Shown here: positions 36,401 through 43,977 of the stretch, piece by piece | Numbering within the stretch: the first letter of the stretch is position 1 | Layout: every line of letters starts with the position of its first letter | Origin: Virgisporangium aliadipatigenens | GTDB taxonomy: Bacteria; Actinomycetota; Actinomycetes; Mycobacteriales; Micromonosporaceae | Direction of reading: 5' to 3' | DNA: 64,000 nucleotides | NCBI RefSeq assembly: GCF_016863615.1 | Contig: NZ_BOPF01000006.1 | Coordinates: 1-64,000, forward strand | Notes under the pieces: model-generated | Told to the model about the DNA's origin: nothing | The model's input: only the letters and a program-made list of their open reading frames with translations | Database searches by the model: none | Program-made: the position numbers and the translations under genes

Positions 36401-36660
36401 GCTGCCATCCGGACGAGCCGGAGCACCTGGTCGCCGCCGTGACCCGGGCCGGCGGCGGGCATTTCCTGCGCGACTTCCGCATCGTCGCCGGCGCCGGCAC
36501 GCGGTGGATCCACGCCCGCGGCGAGGTGATCGTCGGTCCCGACGGCGCGGTCGAACGGGTCCGCGGCGTGCTGATCGACATCACCGACCGTAAGCGCACC
36601 GAGGAGGCGCTGCTCGCCCTGAACGAGGAGCTGAAGCGGCGGCTGCTAACCGGGGCGTAG
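33415..36660 (+). CDS. CheB-PAS-GAF-pseudokinase-receiver-PAS hybrid protein
   Basis: 1081 residues. A CheB methylesterase domain (about 1-185) has an intact triad: Ser13 (TSAGG), His40 (VVVAQH) and Asp131 (LTGMGRDAADG). PAS (about 215-350) and GAF (about 360-520) follow. The dimerisation helix reads ANVSNEFRTPLTL: Asn551 (codon 35065-35067, AAC) replaces the phospho-acceptor His. The ATPase domain is intact (NLLSNAVKFT, DTGVGIP, GAGLGLALV). In the receiver (about 820-925) the acidic DD pair is Ala826-Gly827, about ten residues before the Lys are missing, and Asp869, Thr899 and Lys914 remain. A C-terminal PAS ends abruptly after a short coil. No CheR is adjacent. It overlaps the converging gntR gene by 15 bp. 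Confidence 0.88.
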   Translation: MDRPFDVVALVTSAGGLDAISRVLRDLPDGFGAAVVVAQHLGGHGSTLVDILERRANLPVSWIGPGERLLPGRVYVCPPRRRLEVFPDRTCGVTPMEPAMRLRPLDAFLRSVASACGRRGIAVVLTGMGRDAADGARAVKLAGGTVLAQSEDTAEAPAMPHAAVATGAVDLVLPLHEIGTVLTGLAAGGRLPRPRSEVEAVEHLFGGAGEARRTLREVDWAATPLGPVSSWPRALRGAVRTALSSNFACVIGWGPERVQLYNDAAVPLFGARHPAQGVPWPACWPEFVERVGPQYEHVMRTGEAVHHEVLATELRRHGFAEEAFYAADRSPLYGDDDTVAGVLSTSVEITARVLSTRRLATLRHLTTALAAARTPIEVCEGAATALGHNRHDVPFALLYLVDGAHSQARLCAATGIGRGAAAVPYTIDVRGGHPAWPMARVLSERRPVRVDDLTVRFPGLHAGPWPESPRAALLLPLSAVHDDEAIAGVMVVGISPRLVLDGDYQDFVELLAHEVAAGLAASRSRQRERDRLLRVAELEHAKLDFFANVSNEFRTPLTLVLGPLEALAARSDRLPDGIGGDVDLAARNARRMLVLVDELLDFSRIGAGDLRPRMEPTDLARLTVDIATVFGDVAGAAGLTLAVHCAPLSEPVWVDRRMWEKIVSNLLSNAVKFTFDGGITVDLRLRALHAELTVRDTGVGIPPEEQPRLFTRFHRVHGTKARSHDGAGLGLALVNELVGLHQGRVRVRSEEGVGSSFTVWIPRGARPAADPVTEPEEHVSVAAALAEEAAHWGVVPAGGEAIDGPIVDGVETVRQLAPGSRVQVVAGNADLRDYLRRLLSEHWQVEVAPDADAALTWARTDPPDLIVADPAPPDRDGAAFVATARADPTLAAVPLILLTARPGEGAGADDHIAKPFSARELLVRVGAQLALSRVRREAADRLREQADYLRYVFDAAAAADFEIDVPGRQLRTSARLNALFGFPPEVEATLDDFESRCHPDEPEHLVAAVTRAGGGHFLRDFRIVAGAGTRWIHARGEVIVGPDGAVERVRGVLIDITDRKRTEEALLALNEELKRRLLTGA

Positions 36661-37368
36661 CTCGCCGACCAGGCCGCCCCAGTGCTCGACGTGCCGGGTG
36701 ACGAGGTCGGCGGCGCGGTGCGGGTCGCCGGCGGCGATCGCCGCGTGGATCGCCCGGTGTTCGGCGATGAGCCGGGTGCGCACCGCCGGCCAGTCCGCCC
36801 CGACCAGTGCCACGTCGGTGATGAGCCGGCGCAGGATGCCGTCCGCGGCGGTCTCCACCAGGTCGAGCAGCTTGTTGCCGGCCGCGCGCACCATCGCGAT
36901 GTGGAACAGCGCGTCGAGCCGGTGGAAGTCGGCGCGGGCCAGTTCGGGATTCTCCATCTCGACGAGCAGGGCGTCGAGCGCGTCCGTGACGGACGGGACG
37001 CGGTGCGCGGCGAGGTGCCGGGCCGCCGTCGACTCCACCATCACGCGGAACTCCACGACGTCGGCCACGGGCACGTGGCGCAGCGTCACCAGCAGGTCGA
37101 GAACGGTGGTGAAGACGTTGCTCGGCTCGCTCAGCAGCACGGCGCCGTTGTCCGCGCCCCGCCGCACGCCGATGATGCCCAGCGCCTCCAGCACCCGCAG
37201 CGCCTCCCGCACCGAGGTGCGCGACACCCGGAACTGTTCGGCCAGCTCGCGTTCCGGTGGGAGACGGTCACCGGCATTGAGCGAGCCGTCCGCGATGGCA
37301 TCCTTGAGCTGCCGCAGAACGTCCTCGAACGCGCGCGGCACGATGACGGGGCGGAAGTCTGCGGCCAT
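36646..37368 (-). CDS. GntR/FadR-family (FCD) regulator of the glycolate operon
   Basis: 240-residue repressor. The N-terminal winged helix (about 8-75) has LPPERELAEQFRVSRTSVREALRVLEALGII. The C-terminal all-helical FCD ligand domain (about 90-225) has EFRVMVESTAARHLAAH, FHRLDALFHIAMVRAAGN and LIAEHRAIHAAIAAGD, with conserved Asp and His of the metal-binding ligand site. It is divergent from glcDEF-aceB by 46 bp, so it likely senses glycolate or a related 2-hydroxy acid (GlcC/LldR-like role). ATG at 37368 has no ribosome site but a TACGGT hexamer 7 nt upstream. Confidence 0.88.
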   Translation of the reverse strand: MAADFRPVIVPRAFEDVLRQLKDAIADGSLNAGDRLPPERELAEQFRVSRTSVREALRVLEALGIIGVRRGADNGAVLLSEPSNVFTTVLDLLVTLRHVPVADVVEFRVMVESTAARHLAAHRVPSVTDALDALLVEMENPELARADFHRLDALFHIAMVRAAGNKLLDLVETAADGILRRLITDVALVGADWPAVRTRLIAEHRAIHAAIAAGDPHRAADLVTRHVEHWGGLVGELRPG

Positions 37369-37375
37369 CCGCAGA

Positions 37376-37381
37376 ACCGTA
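37376..37381 (-). promoter_or_regulatory. Putative -10 hexamer for leaderless gntR mRNA
   Basis: TACGGT on the minus strand, 7 nt before the ATG at 37368. It lies within the 46-bp divergent gap shared with glcD. Confidence 0.4.
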
Positions 37382-37414
37382 CCGGAATCGTTGACCCCGA
37401 GAGAGGGTGGCTTT

Positions 37415-38893
37415 ATGGTCCAACCAATGCGCCCGTTCAACGTTCCGGATGACGCGCTGGTCGACCGACTGCGGGCGGTTGTCGGGCCCGACCAGGTGCT
37501 GACCCACCCGCACCAGCTGCGCACCTACGAGTCCGACGGGCTGCTGCAGTACCGGCAGGTGCCCGCCGTCGCCGTGCTGCCCGGCACCGGCGCCCAGGTG
37601 CAGGCCGTCGTCGCCGCGTGCGCCGAGGCGGGCGTGCCGTGGGTGGCGCGCGGTGCCGGTTCGGGGCTGTCCGGCGGGGCCCTGCCGCGCGGCGACGGAG
37701 TGCTGATCGTGCTGTCCCGACTCACCCGCGTGCTCGAGGTGGACCTGGACAACGGGCGCGTCTGCGTCGAGCCCGGGGTCACCAACGCCGCCGTCTCCGC
37801 CGCCGTCGCACCGCACTACTTCTACCCACCCGATCCCTCCAGTCAGGTGGTCTGCTCGATCGGCGGCAACGTCGCGGAGAACTCAGGCGGCGCGCACTGC
37901 TTCAAGTACGGCTTCACCACCAACTACGTCACCGGCCTCGAACTCGTCCTCGCCGACGGGGAGGTGGTGACCCTCGGCGGGCCGGAGCCGGACCCGGCCG
38001 GTTACGACCTCATCGGGGCGTTCGTCGGCTCGGAGGGCACGCTCGGTATCGCCACCCGCATCTGGCTGCGCGTGGTGCCGGTGCCGGAGACGGTGCGCAC
38101 GCTCGTGGCGTTCTTCGACTCGACCGCGCAGGCCGGGCAGGCCAGTTCCGACATCGTGCACGCCGGCGTGGTGCCGGCCGCGATCGAGATGATGGACGCC
38201 GTGACGATCCGCGCCGTCGAGGAGATGGCGCACGCCGGCTATCCCGTCGGGCGCGGCGCCGCTCTCCTCGTCGAGCTGGACGGGGCCGAACGCGAGTGCG
38301 CGGCGCAGTTCGAGGAGGTCGTCGCGATCTGTGCGGCCGCCGGCTCGGACGACGTGCGGGTCGGCCGCGACGACGCCGAACGCGCGCTCTTCTGGCGCAC
38401 CCGCAAGGCGGCGTTCCCCGCGATGGGACGCGTCTCGCCGAACTACTTCGTGCAGGACGGCGTCATCCCGCGCACCCGGCTCGCCGAGGTTATGGGGCGC
38501 ATCGAGGCACTCTCCCAGGAGTACGGCCTCATCGTCGCGAACGTCTTCCACGCCGGCGACGGCAACCTGCACCCGCTGGTCTGCTACGACGGCCGGGTCG
38601 AGGGGCAGGCCGAGCGGGCCGAGGAACTCTCCGGCGCCATCCTCGCCGTGTGCCTCGACGCGGGCGGCTCCATCACCGGGGAGCACGGGGTGGGCGTGGA
38701 CAAGCTGAAGTACATGCCGAAGATGTTCGGCGAGGGGGATCTGGAGGCGTTCCAGCGGTTGCGGTGCGCGTTCGACCCGGTCGGGTTGGCCAATCCGGGC
38801 AAGGTGATGCCGACGCCGCGGCTGTGCGGGGAGGTGCCGGGGCCGTACAAGCGGCACCCGCTGGAGATCGCCGGACTGGCGGAGCGGTTCTGA
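37415..38893 (+). CDS. glcD: Glycolate oxidase FAD subunit
   Basis: 492-residue FAD-linked oxidase (PCMH fold) that carries the catalytic flavin for oxidation of glycolate to glyoxylate. FAD-binding features are RGAGSGLSGGALPRGDG, PPDPSSQVVCSIGGNVAENSGG and GAFVGSEGTLGIATRIWL. The C-terminal substrate and metal region has NVFHAGDGNLHPLV and GSITGEHGVGVDKL, with the terminal FDPVGLANPGKV. ATG at 37415 follows GAGAGGGTGG. The stop overlaps the glcE start. D-lactate dehydrogenase is the main alternative; the GlcDEF set with malate synthase favours glycolate. Confidence 0.92.
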   Translation: MVQPMRPFNVPDDALVDRLRAVVGPDQVLTHPHQLRTYESDGLLQYRQVPAVAVLPGTGAQVQAVVAACAEAGVPWVARGAGSGLSGGALPRGDGVLIVLSRLTRVLEVDLDNGRVCVEPGVTNAAVSAAVAPHYFYPPDPSSQVVCSIGGNVAENSGGAHCFKYGFTTNYVTGLELVLADGEVVTLGGPEPDPAGYDLIGAFVGSEGTLGIATRIWLRVVPVPETVRTLVAFFDSTAQAGQASSDIVHAGVVPAAIEMMDAVTIRAVEEMAHAGYPVGRGAALLVELDGAERECAAQFEEVVAICAAAGSDDVRVGRDDAERALFWRTRKAAFPAMGRVSPNYFVQDGVIPRTRLAEVMGRIEALSQEYGLIVANVFHAGDGNLHPLVCYDGRVEGQAERAEELSGAILAVCLDAGGSITGEHGVGVDKLKYMPKMFGEGDLEAFQRLRCAFDPVGLANPGKVMPTPRLCGEVPGPYKRHPLEIAGLAERF

Positions 38894-40005
38894 TGGAGAT
38901 CCGACCGTCCACAATGGACGAGGCCGTGGCCGCCGTGAAGGAACTGGCCGCCGGTGGCACCCCGGTGCGGCCGGTCGGCGCAGGTTCGCGGGCGACGTGG
39001 GGCGGGCGGGACCCGGACGGCGCGGTCGCGTTGCACACCGGCGCGCTGGACCGGATCGTCGAGCACAACCCCGGCGACTTCACGGCCGTGCTGCAGGCCG
39101 GGGTGCCGCTGGCCGCCGCGCAGGAACACTTCGCCCGCGCCGGCCAGATGCTGGCGGTCGACCCGCCCACTTTCCCCGGGCCTATGCCTTCCGGCCCGGA
39201 ACGGGCCGGCGGCACGATCGGCGGGCTTCTCGCCACGGCCGACTCGGGGCCGGCGCGGCACCGGTTCGGCGGGATGCGGGATCTGGTCATCGGCGTGGAG
39301 GTGCTGCTCTCGGACGGCACGGTGGCCCGGGCCGGCGGCAAGGTCATCAAGAACGTCGCGGGCTACGACCTGAGCAAGCTCTACACCGGTTCCTACGGGA
39401 CGCTGGGGCTCGTCACCGAGGTGGCCGTGCGGCTGCACCCGCTGCCCGGCCCGACGGCGACGGTGCTCGGTTCGTCGGACGACCCGCACGTGCTGGCGGG
39501 TGCGGCGCTGGCCCTCGCCAAGCAGCCGCTGGAGGCGCTGTGCCTGGACATCGGCTGGCCGGCCGAGGGGCCGGGGCGGCTGCTGCTGCGCTTCGCCGGG
39601 CGGACCGCCGCCGACCGGGCCCGGCGGATCGGATTGGCCGGGCTCGACGACGTTCACGTGGAAGAGGACGACGAGGGGCTGTGGAACGCGCAGCGGGCGG
39701 CGCAGCGCGATCCGGACGGCCCCGTCCTGAAGGTCCCGCACAAGCCCGCCGACCTGGGCGACGTGCTCGCGACCGCCCGGTCGCACGGCCTCGCCGCGGT
39801 GTCCCGGGCGGCGCTGGGGCTCACCTGGGTGCGCGGCGGATCCCGGGAGATCTTCCCGCGCGCGACCGTGCTCGACGGCGCCGCCGGGGTCGCCGATCCG
39901 TGGCCGCCCGCCGACGCCGGCGCGCTCGCCCTCATGCGCCGCGTCAAGGCGCGCATGGACCCGGCCCGGATCTTCCGCCCGGGAACGTTCGTGGGAGGGA
40001 TCTGA
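38893..40005 (+). CDS. glcE: Glycolate oxidase FAD-binding subunit GlcE
   Basis: 370-residue second FAD-binding subunit. The N-terminal PCMH domain has VRPVGAGSRATWGG, PTFPGPMPSGPERAGGTIGGL and GGKVIKNVAGYDLSKLYTGSYGTLGLVTEV, a diagnostic GlcE stretch. The C-terminus ends MRRVKARMDPARIFRPGTFVGG. Its start shares a base with the glcD stop, and its stop is 2 bp from the glcF ATG. It works as a complex with GlcD and GlcF passing electrons to the membrane chain. Confidence 0.93.
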   Translation: MEIRPSTMDEAVAAVKELAAGGTPVRPVGAGSRATWGGRDPDGAVALHTGALDRIVEHNPGDFTAVLQAGVPLAAAQEHFARAGQMLAVDPPTFPGPMPSGPERAGGTIGGLLATADSGPARHRFGGMRDLVIGVEVLLSDGTVARAGGKVIKNVAGYDLSKLYTGSYGTLGLVTEVAVRLHPLPGPTATVLGSSDDPHVLAGAALALAKQPLEALCLDIGWPAEGPGRLLLRFAGRTAADRARRIGLAGLDDVHVEEDDEGLWNAQRAAQRDPDGPVLKVPHKPADLGDVLATARSHGLAAVSRAALGLTWVRGGSREIFPRATVLDGAAGVADPWPPADAGALALMRRVKARMDPARIFRPGTFVGGI

Positions 40006-40007
40006 GT

Positions 40008-41384
40008 ATGAGCCCGCATCGGGACGACGCGGCGCCGCCCGGACTGAGGAGCGCAGGGAGCGGAGCGACCGGAGCGACGAGGGAAGGCGGCGCCTCCGGC
40101 GGCGGCCCGATGTCGGGCGGGCAGCATGGGCCGGCTTGGGACAGCCATCGGCCGCCGGATCCGGAGCTCATCAAGGACTGTGTCCACTGTGGATTCTGCT
40201 TGACGACGTGCCCCTCCTATAACGTCTTCGGCACCGAGATGGACTCGCCGCGCGGCCGCATCGTGCTCATGCGCGTCGGCCACGACGAGCCCGCGATCTC
40301 CCCGCAGATGGTCGAGCACTTCGACAACTGCCTCGGCTGCATGGCGTGCGTGACGGCGTGCCCCTCGGGCGTGCAGTACGACCGGCTCATCGAGCAGGTC
40401 CGCCCGCAGCTCGAACGCAACGGCCCGCGCACCCGCCGCGAGAAGTGGTTCCGCGGCGCCGTTTTCGCGCTCTTCACCCATCCCGGACGGCTGCGCGCGA
40501 TGGTGCCCGGGGTGGCGATCGGTCGCCTGCTGGCCCGCACGCCGCTCCGGAGGACCCGGCTCGGTCCACTCTTGACACTCGCGCCGCCGGTCCCGCTCTC
40601 GGCCGCCGTGTCCCGGCTGCCCGCGGTGACGAAGCCGGCGGCGGGCGTCTCCCCGCGGGGGAAGGTCGCGTTCCTGCAGGGCTGCCTGCAGCGGGTCTTC
40701 TTCGGCGACGTCAACGCGGCGACGGTGCGCGTTCTCGCCGCGGAGGGGTGGGAGGTGCACGCCCCGCGCAAGCCTCGCTGCTGCGGCGCCCTGCCGTTGC
40801 ACAGCGGCTACGAGGAGACGGCCGCCGCGTCGGCGAAGGAGGTCATCGCCGCCTACGAGGGCTACGACACCATCGCCGTGAACGTCGCCGGCTGCGGCTC
40901 GGCCATGAAGGAGTACGGGCACCTGTTCGCCGACGATCCACAGTGGAGGGAGCGCGCCGCGGCCTTCTCCGCCAAGGTGCGCGACATCCACGAGGTGCTG
41001 GCGGCACATCCCGCGCAGGCGCCCCGGCATCCGTTGCCGATGACCGTCGCGTACCACGACGCCTGCCACCTCGCGCACGCGCAGAAGGTGCGGCGGGAGC
41101 CGCGGGAGTTGCTGGGCGCCGTACCGGAACTGACCCTCGTCGAACCGCGCGAGTGGGAGCTGTGCTGCGGTTCGGCCGGCATCTGGAATCTCACGAAGCC
41201 GGCGGCGGCGGCCGAACTGGGCAAGCGGAAGGCGGACAATCTGCTGGCGACCGGGGCCACCGCGATCGCCGCGGCCAACCCCGGCTGCGCCCTGCAGATC
41301 ACCGCGCACCTGCCCCGCCCGATCCCGGTGTACCACCCGATGACATTGCTCGACGCGTCGATCCGAGGAGCTGCTGTCCGATGA
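40008..41384 (+). CDS. glcF: Glycolate oxidase iron-sulfur subunit GlcF
   Basis: 458-residue electron-transfer subunit. Two [4Fe-4S] motifs are CVHCGFCLTTCP (Cys58, 61, 64, 68) and CLGCMACVTACP (Cys108, 111, 114, 118). Two CCG cysteine-rich domains follow: FLQGCLQRV with RKPRCCGAL, and YHDACHLAHAQ with WELCCGSAGIWN. Family members usually begin close to the first cluster. Here about 50 extra residues precede it, coded partly by a repeat-like GAGCG-rich DNA stretch (40045-40084). GGAGGG supports ATG at 40008; ATG at 40110 is a weaker alternative. The stop overlaps the aceB start. Confidence 0.92.
   Translation: MSPHRDDAAPPGLRSAGSGATGATREGGASGGGPMSGGQHGPAWDSHRPPDPELIKDCVHCGFCLTTCPSYNVFGTEMDSPRGRIVLMRVGHDEPAISPQMVEHFDNCLGCMACVTACPSGVQYDRLIEQVRPQLERNGPRTRREKWFRGAVFALFTHPGRLRAMVPGVAIGRLLARTPLRRTRLGPLLTLAPPVPLSAAVSRLPAVTKPAAGVSPRGKVAFLQGCLQRVFFGDVNAATVRVLAAEGWEVHAPRKPRCCGALPLHSGYEETAAASAKEVIAAYEGYDTIAVNVAGCGSAMKEYGHLFADDPQWRERAAAFSAKVRDIHEVLAAHPAQAPRHPLPMTVAYHDACHLAHAQKVRREPRELLGAVPELTLVEPREWELCCGSAGIWNLTKPAAAAELGKRKADNLLATGATAIAAANPGCALQITAHLPRPIPVYHPMTLLDASIRGAAVR
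40045..40084 (+). repeat. REP-like GAGCG-rich tract inside the 5' end of glcF
   Basis: A run of GGAGCG units (gagcgcagg, gagcggagcg, accggagcga, cgaggg) interrupts the normal start of GlcF and is read in frame as low-complexity residues (RSAGSGATGATREGG). Similar tracts stand between genes elsewhere in the window (43901-43977). It looks like an inserted short intergenic-type repeat. Confidence 0.45.
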
Positions 41385-42955
41385 GCCTGCGCTATCCCGA
41401 TTCCCCGGCCCTGTCCGCCCGGGCACGGGAGGAGGTGCTGACCCCCGAGGCGCTGGCGTTCGTCGAGGGCCTGCACGAGCGGTTCAACTTCCGGCGGCTG
41501 GAACTGCTGGAGGCGCGCCGGAGCCGGCCGGCGCCGGCGGACTTCCTGCCCGAGACGGCCAGCATCCGCAGTGCACAGTGGACGGTCGCGCCGCCGCGCG
41601 CGGACTACGCCGACCGCCGCACCGAGATCACCGGCCCGACCGACCGCAAACTCGTCATCAACGCGCTGAACTCCGGCGCCAAGGGCTTCATGGCCGACTT
41701 CGAGGACGCCAACAGCCCCACCTGGGTCAACCAGATCGAGGGGCACGTCAACCTGATCGACGCCGTCGAGGGCACCATCACCTACGACTCCTCCGACGGC
41801 CGGCACTACTCCCTGGTGGACACTCCGGCCACGCTGCTGGTGCGCCCGCGCGGCTGGCACCTGCCGGAGAAGCATCTCCTGGACGACAGCGACGAGGCCG
41901 TGTCCGGTGCGCTGGTCGACTTCGGGCTCTTCCTGTTCCACTGTGGACGGCGGCTGCTCGAACGCGGCTCCGGGCCGTACCTGTACCTGCCGAAGATGGA
42001 GCACCATCTCGAGGCCAGGCTGTGGAACGACGTGTTCACGCACACCGAGGACGCCCTCTCCCTGGACCGCGGCGCCATCCGGGCCACGGTGCTGATCGAG
42101 ACGCTGCCCGCGGCGTTCCAGATGGAGGAGATCCTGTACGAGCTGCGCGAGCACTCGTACGGCCTCAACGCCGGCCGCTGGGACTACATCTTCTCGATGA
42201 TCAAGTCCTACAAGGACGACCCGAACTTCGTGCTGCCCGACCGCTCGGCCGTCACGATGACGGTGCCGTTCATGCGCGCCTACACCGAACTCCTCGTCGC
42301 CACCTGCCACCGGCGCGGGGCGTTCGCCATGGGTGGGATGGCCGCGCTGATCCCCTCCCGCAAGGATCCCGAGGCGAACCAGCGGGCGATCGACGCCGTT
42401 CAGGCCGACAAGCGCCGCGAGGCGGGAGCGGGCTTCGACGGCACCTGGGTCGCCCACCCCGACGTGGTCTCCGTCGCCAAGGGCGCCTTCGACGAGGTGC
42501 TCGGCGACCGTCCGAACCAGATCGAGCGGCTGCGCGAGGACGTGACCACGACCGCCGCCGACCTGCTGGCCGCCGGTGCCACCCCGGGCGAGGTGACGGA
42601 GGCGGGGCTGCGCAACAACGTCAGCGTGGCGTTCCAGTACATCTCGTTCTGGCTGAGCGGGCGGGGCGCGGCCGGCATCAACAACTTCATGGAGGACGCC
42701 GCCACGGCGGAGATCTCCCGCTCGCAGGTGTGGCACTGGATCCGCCACGGCGTCACGCTGCCCGACGGCACACCGATCACCCGCGAACTCGTCACCCGCA
42801 TCCTCGACGAGGAGACCGCCCGCATCCACGCGGAGGTGGGCGACGAGGTGTGGAAGGCCGGCCGTCCCGAGGAGACCCGCGACGTCTTCGTCCGGGTGGC
42901 TCTCGGCGACGAACTGCCCGAGTTCCTGACGCTCGCCGCCTACGATCTCCTCTGA
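41381..42955 (+). CDS. aceB: Malate synthase A
   Basis: Condenses glyoxylate with acetyl-CoA to malate; 524 residues, normal for the A isoform. Signature regions are GFMADFEDANSPTW (metal-binding Glu/Asp), LVRPRGWHLPEKHLL, YLPKMEHHLEARLWNDVF, the glyoxylate and CoA region FAMGGMAALIPSRKD, and the catalytic loop MEDAATAEISRSQVW. It begins within the glcF stop (ATGA), so oxidation of glycolate and use of its product are translationally linked. No isocitrate lyase is nearby, so the operon serves glycolate rather than the glyoxylate shunt. Confidence 0.95.
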   Translation: MSLRYPDSPALSARAREEVLTPEALAFVEGLHERFNFRRLELLEARRSRPAPADFLPETASIRSAQWTVAPPRADYADRRTEITGPTDRKLVINALNSGAKGFMADFEDANSPTWVNQIEGHVNLIDAVEGTITYDSSDGRHYSLVDTPATLLVRPRGWHLPEKHLLDDSDEAVSGALVDFGLFLFHCGRRLLERGSGPYLYLPKMEHHLEARLWNDVFTHTEDALSLDRGAIRATVLIETLPAAFQMEEILYELREHSYGLNAGRWDYIFSMIKSYKDDPNFVLPDRSAVTMTVPFMRAYTELLVATCHRRGAFAMGGMAALIPSRKDPEANQRAIDAVQADKRREAGAGFDGTWVAHPDVVSVAKGAFDEVLGDRPNQIERLREDVTTTAADLLAAGATPGEVTEAGLRNNVSVAFQYISFWLSGRGAAGINNFMEDAATAEISRSQVWHWIRHGVTLPDGTPITRELVTRILDEETARIHAEVGDEVWKAGRPEETRDVFVRVALGDELPEFLTLAAYDLL

Positions 42956-42974
42956 CATCTATGCTGTGCGGTCT

Positions 42975-43898
42975 ATGGACGAAGTCGGTGTATCGGCGCG
43001 CGGCGTGGACCGGGCGTTCGGGCCCACCCAGGCATTGCGAGGGCTCGATCTGACCGTGCCGTACGGGCAGGTCACGGGGCTCGTCGGGGCCAACGGTGCC
43101 GGTAAGACCACGCTGCTGCTGATCCTCGCGACGCTGCTCGCCCCGGACGCGGGGCACGTGCGCGTCGCGGGGATCGACCCGGCCACGGACCCGCTGGGCG
43201 TTCGGGCCCGGATGGGCTGGATGCCGGACGTCTTCGGCCTCTACGACCAGCTCACCGTGCGGGAGTATCTCGACTTCACGGCCCGCGCCTACCGCCTGAC
43301 GCCCAAGGTGGCGCAGCAGCGGATCGACGAGACGCTCGTCGCCGGGCGCCTGGAGGACCTCGCCGGCCAGCCGGTGCACACCCTGTCCCGCGGGCAGAAG
43401 CAGCGGCTCGCGCTCGGCCGGGCGCTGCTGCACGGGCCGCGGGTGCTTTTGCTGGACGAGCCGGCCGCCGGGCTCGACCCGCGTTCCCGGGTCGACCTGC
43501 GCGACACCCTGCGCGCCCTGGCCGAGTCCGGGGTCGCGGTCGTCGTCTCCAGCCACATCCTGGGCGAACTGGAGGAGATCGCCGACCGCGTCGCGTTCAT
43601 CTCCGGGGGGCGCTGCACCGGCGAGTACGACGTGGCGGAGCTGTCCGCCGCGACGCAGCGGCCGTGGCGGATCCGCGCGCTCCACCCGGAGCCGCTGGTG
43701 CGCGCGCTCGGCGACCTCGGCTACACGGACATCTCCTCCGGCGACGCGGGCATCGAGGTGCCGCCGCTGTCCGAGGAGGCGGCGGCCGACCTGCTCACGG
43801 CGCTCGTGGGTGCCGGGGTGCGGGTGGTGGCGTTCCAGCCGGTCGGCTCCGGGCTGGAGACCGCGTACCTCGCCCTCACCGAAGAGCACGCGGCATGA
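42975..43898 (+). CDS. ABC exporter ATPase
   Basis: 307-residue cytoplasmic ATPase of the DrrA/CcmA type. Walker A is GANGAGKTT, Q-loop region MGWMPDVFGLYDQLTV, signature LSRGQKQRLALGRALL, Walker B VLLLDEPAAGLD and H-loop SSHILGELEEI. A 90-residue C-terminal extension follows. ATG at 42975 is chosen; GTG at 42966 is possible, and neither has a ribosome site. It pairs with the ABC-2-like membrane gene at 43978. The exported substrate is unknown. Confidence 0.9.
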   Translation: MDEVGVSARGVDRAFGPTQALRGLDLTVPYGQVTGLVGANGAGKTTLLLILATLLAPDAGHVRVAGIDPATDPLGVRARMGWMPDVFGLYDQLTVREYLDFTARAYRLTPKVAQQRIDETLVAGRLEDLAGQPVHTLSRGQKQRLALGRALLHGPRVLLLDEPAAGLDPRSRVDLRDTLRALAESGVAVVVSSHILGELEEIADRVAFISGGRCTGEYDVAELSAATQRPWRIRALHPEPLVRALGDLGYTDISSGDAGIEVPPLSEEAAADLLTALVGAGVRVVAFQPVGSGLETAYLALTEEHAA

Positions 43899-43900
43899 GC

Positions 43901-43977
43901 GGACGCTTGCGGGAGCGAATCGTGGGGCGCTGTGCGTTTGAGGCTCGTGGCGCCGGTGAGCGAAGCGAGCCGGGGGC
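43901..43977 (+). repeat. REP-like intergenic sequence between ABC exporter genes
   Basis: The 79-bp gap between ATPase and permease contains GCGGGAGCGAAT and GTGAGCGAAGCGAGCC, and a 6-bp inverted repeat GGCTCG / CGAGCC (43932-43937 and 43966-43971). The GAGCG units recall the tract in glcF. Because both flanking genes otherwise overlap or abut like an operon, this looks like an insertion. Confidence 0.4.

Noticed and set aside
33343-36513. Very long open frame on the minus strand opposite the CheB hybrid gene
   Set aside because: It is Arg/His/Gly/Pro-rich with no domain pattern and no ribosome site. The plus strand shows clear CheB, ATPase and receiver motifs, so this is a mirror of GC-rich coding.
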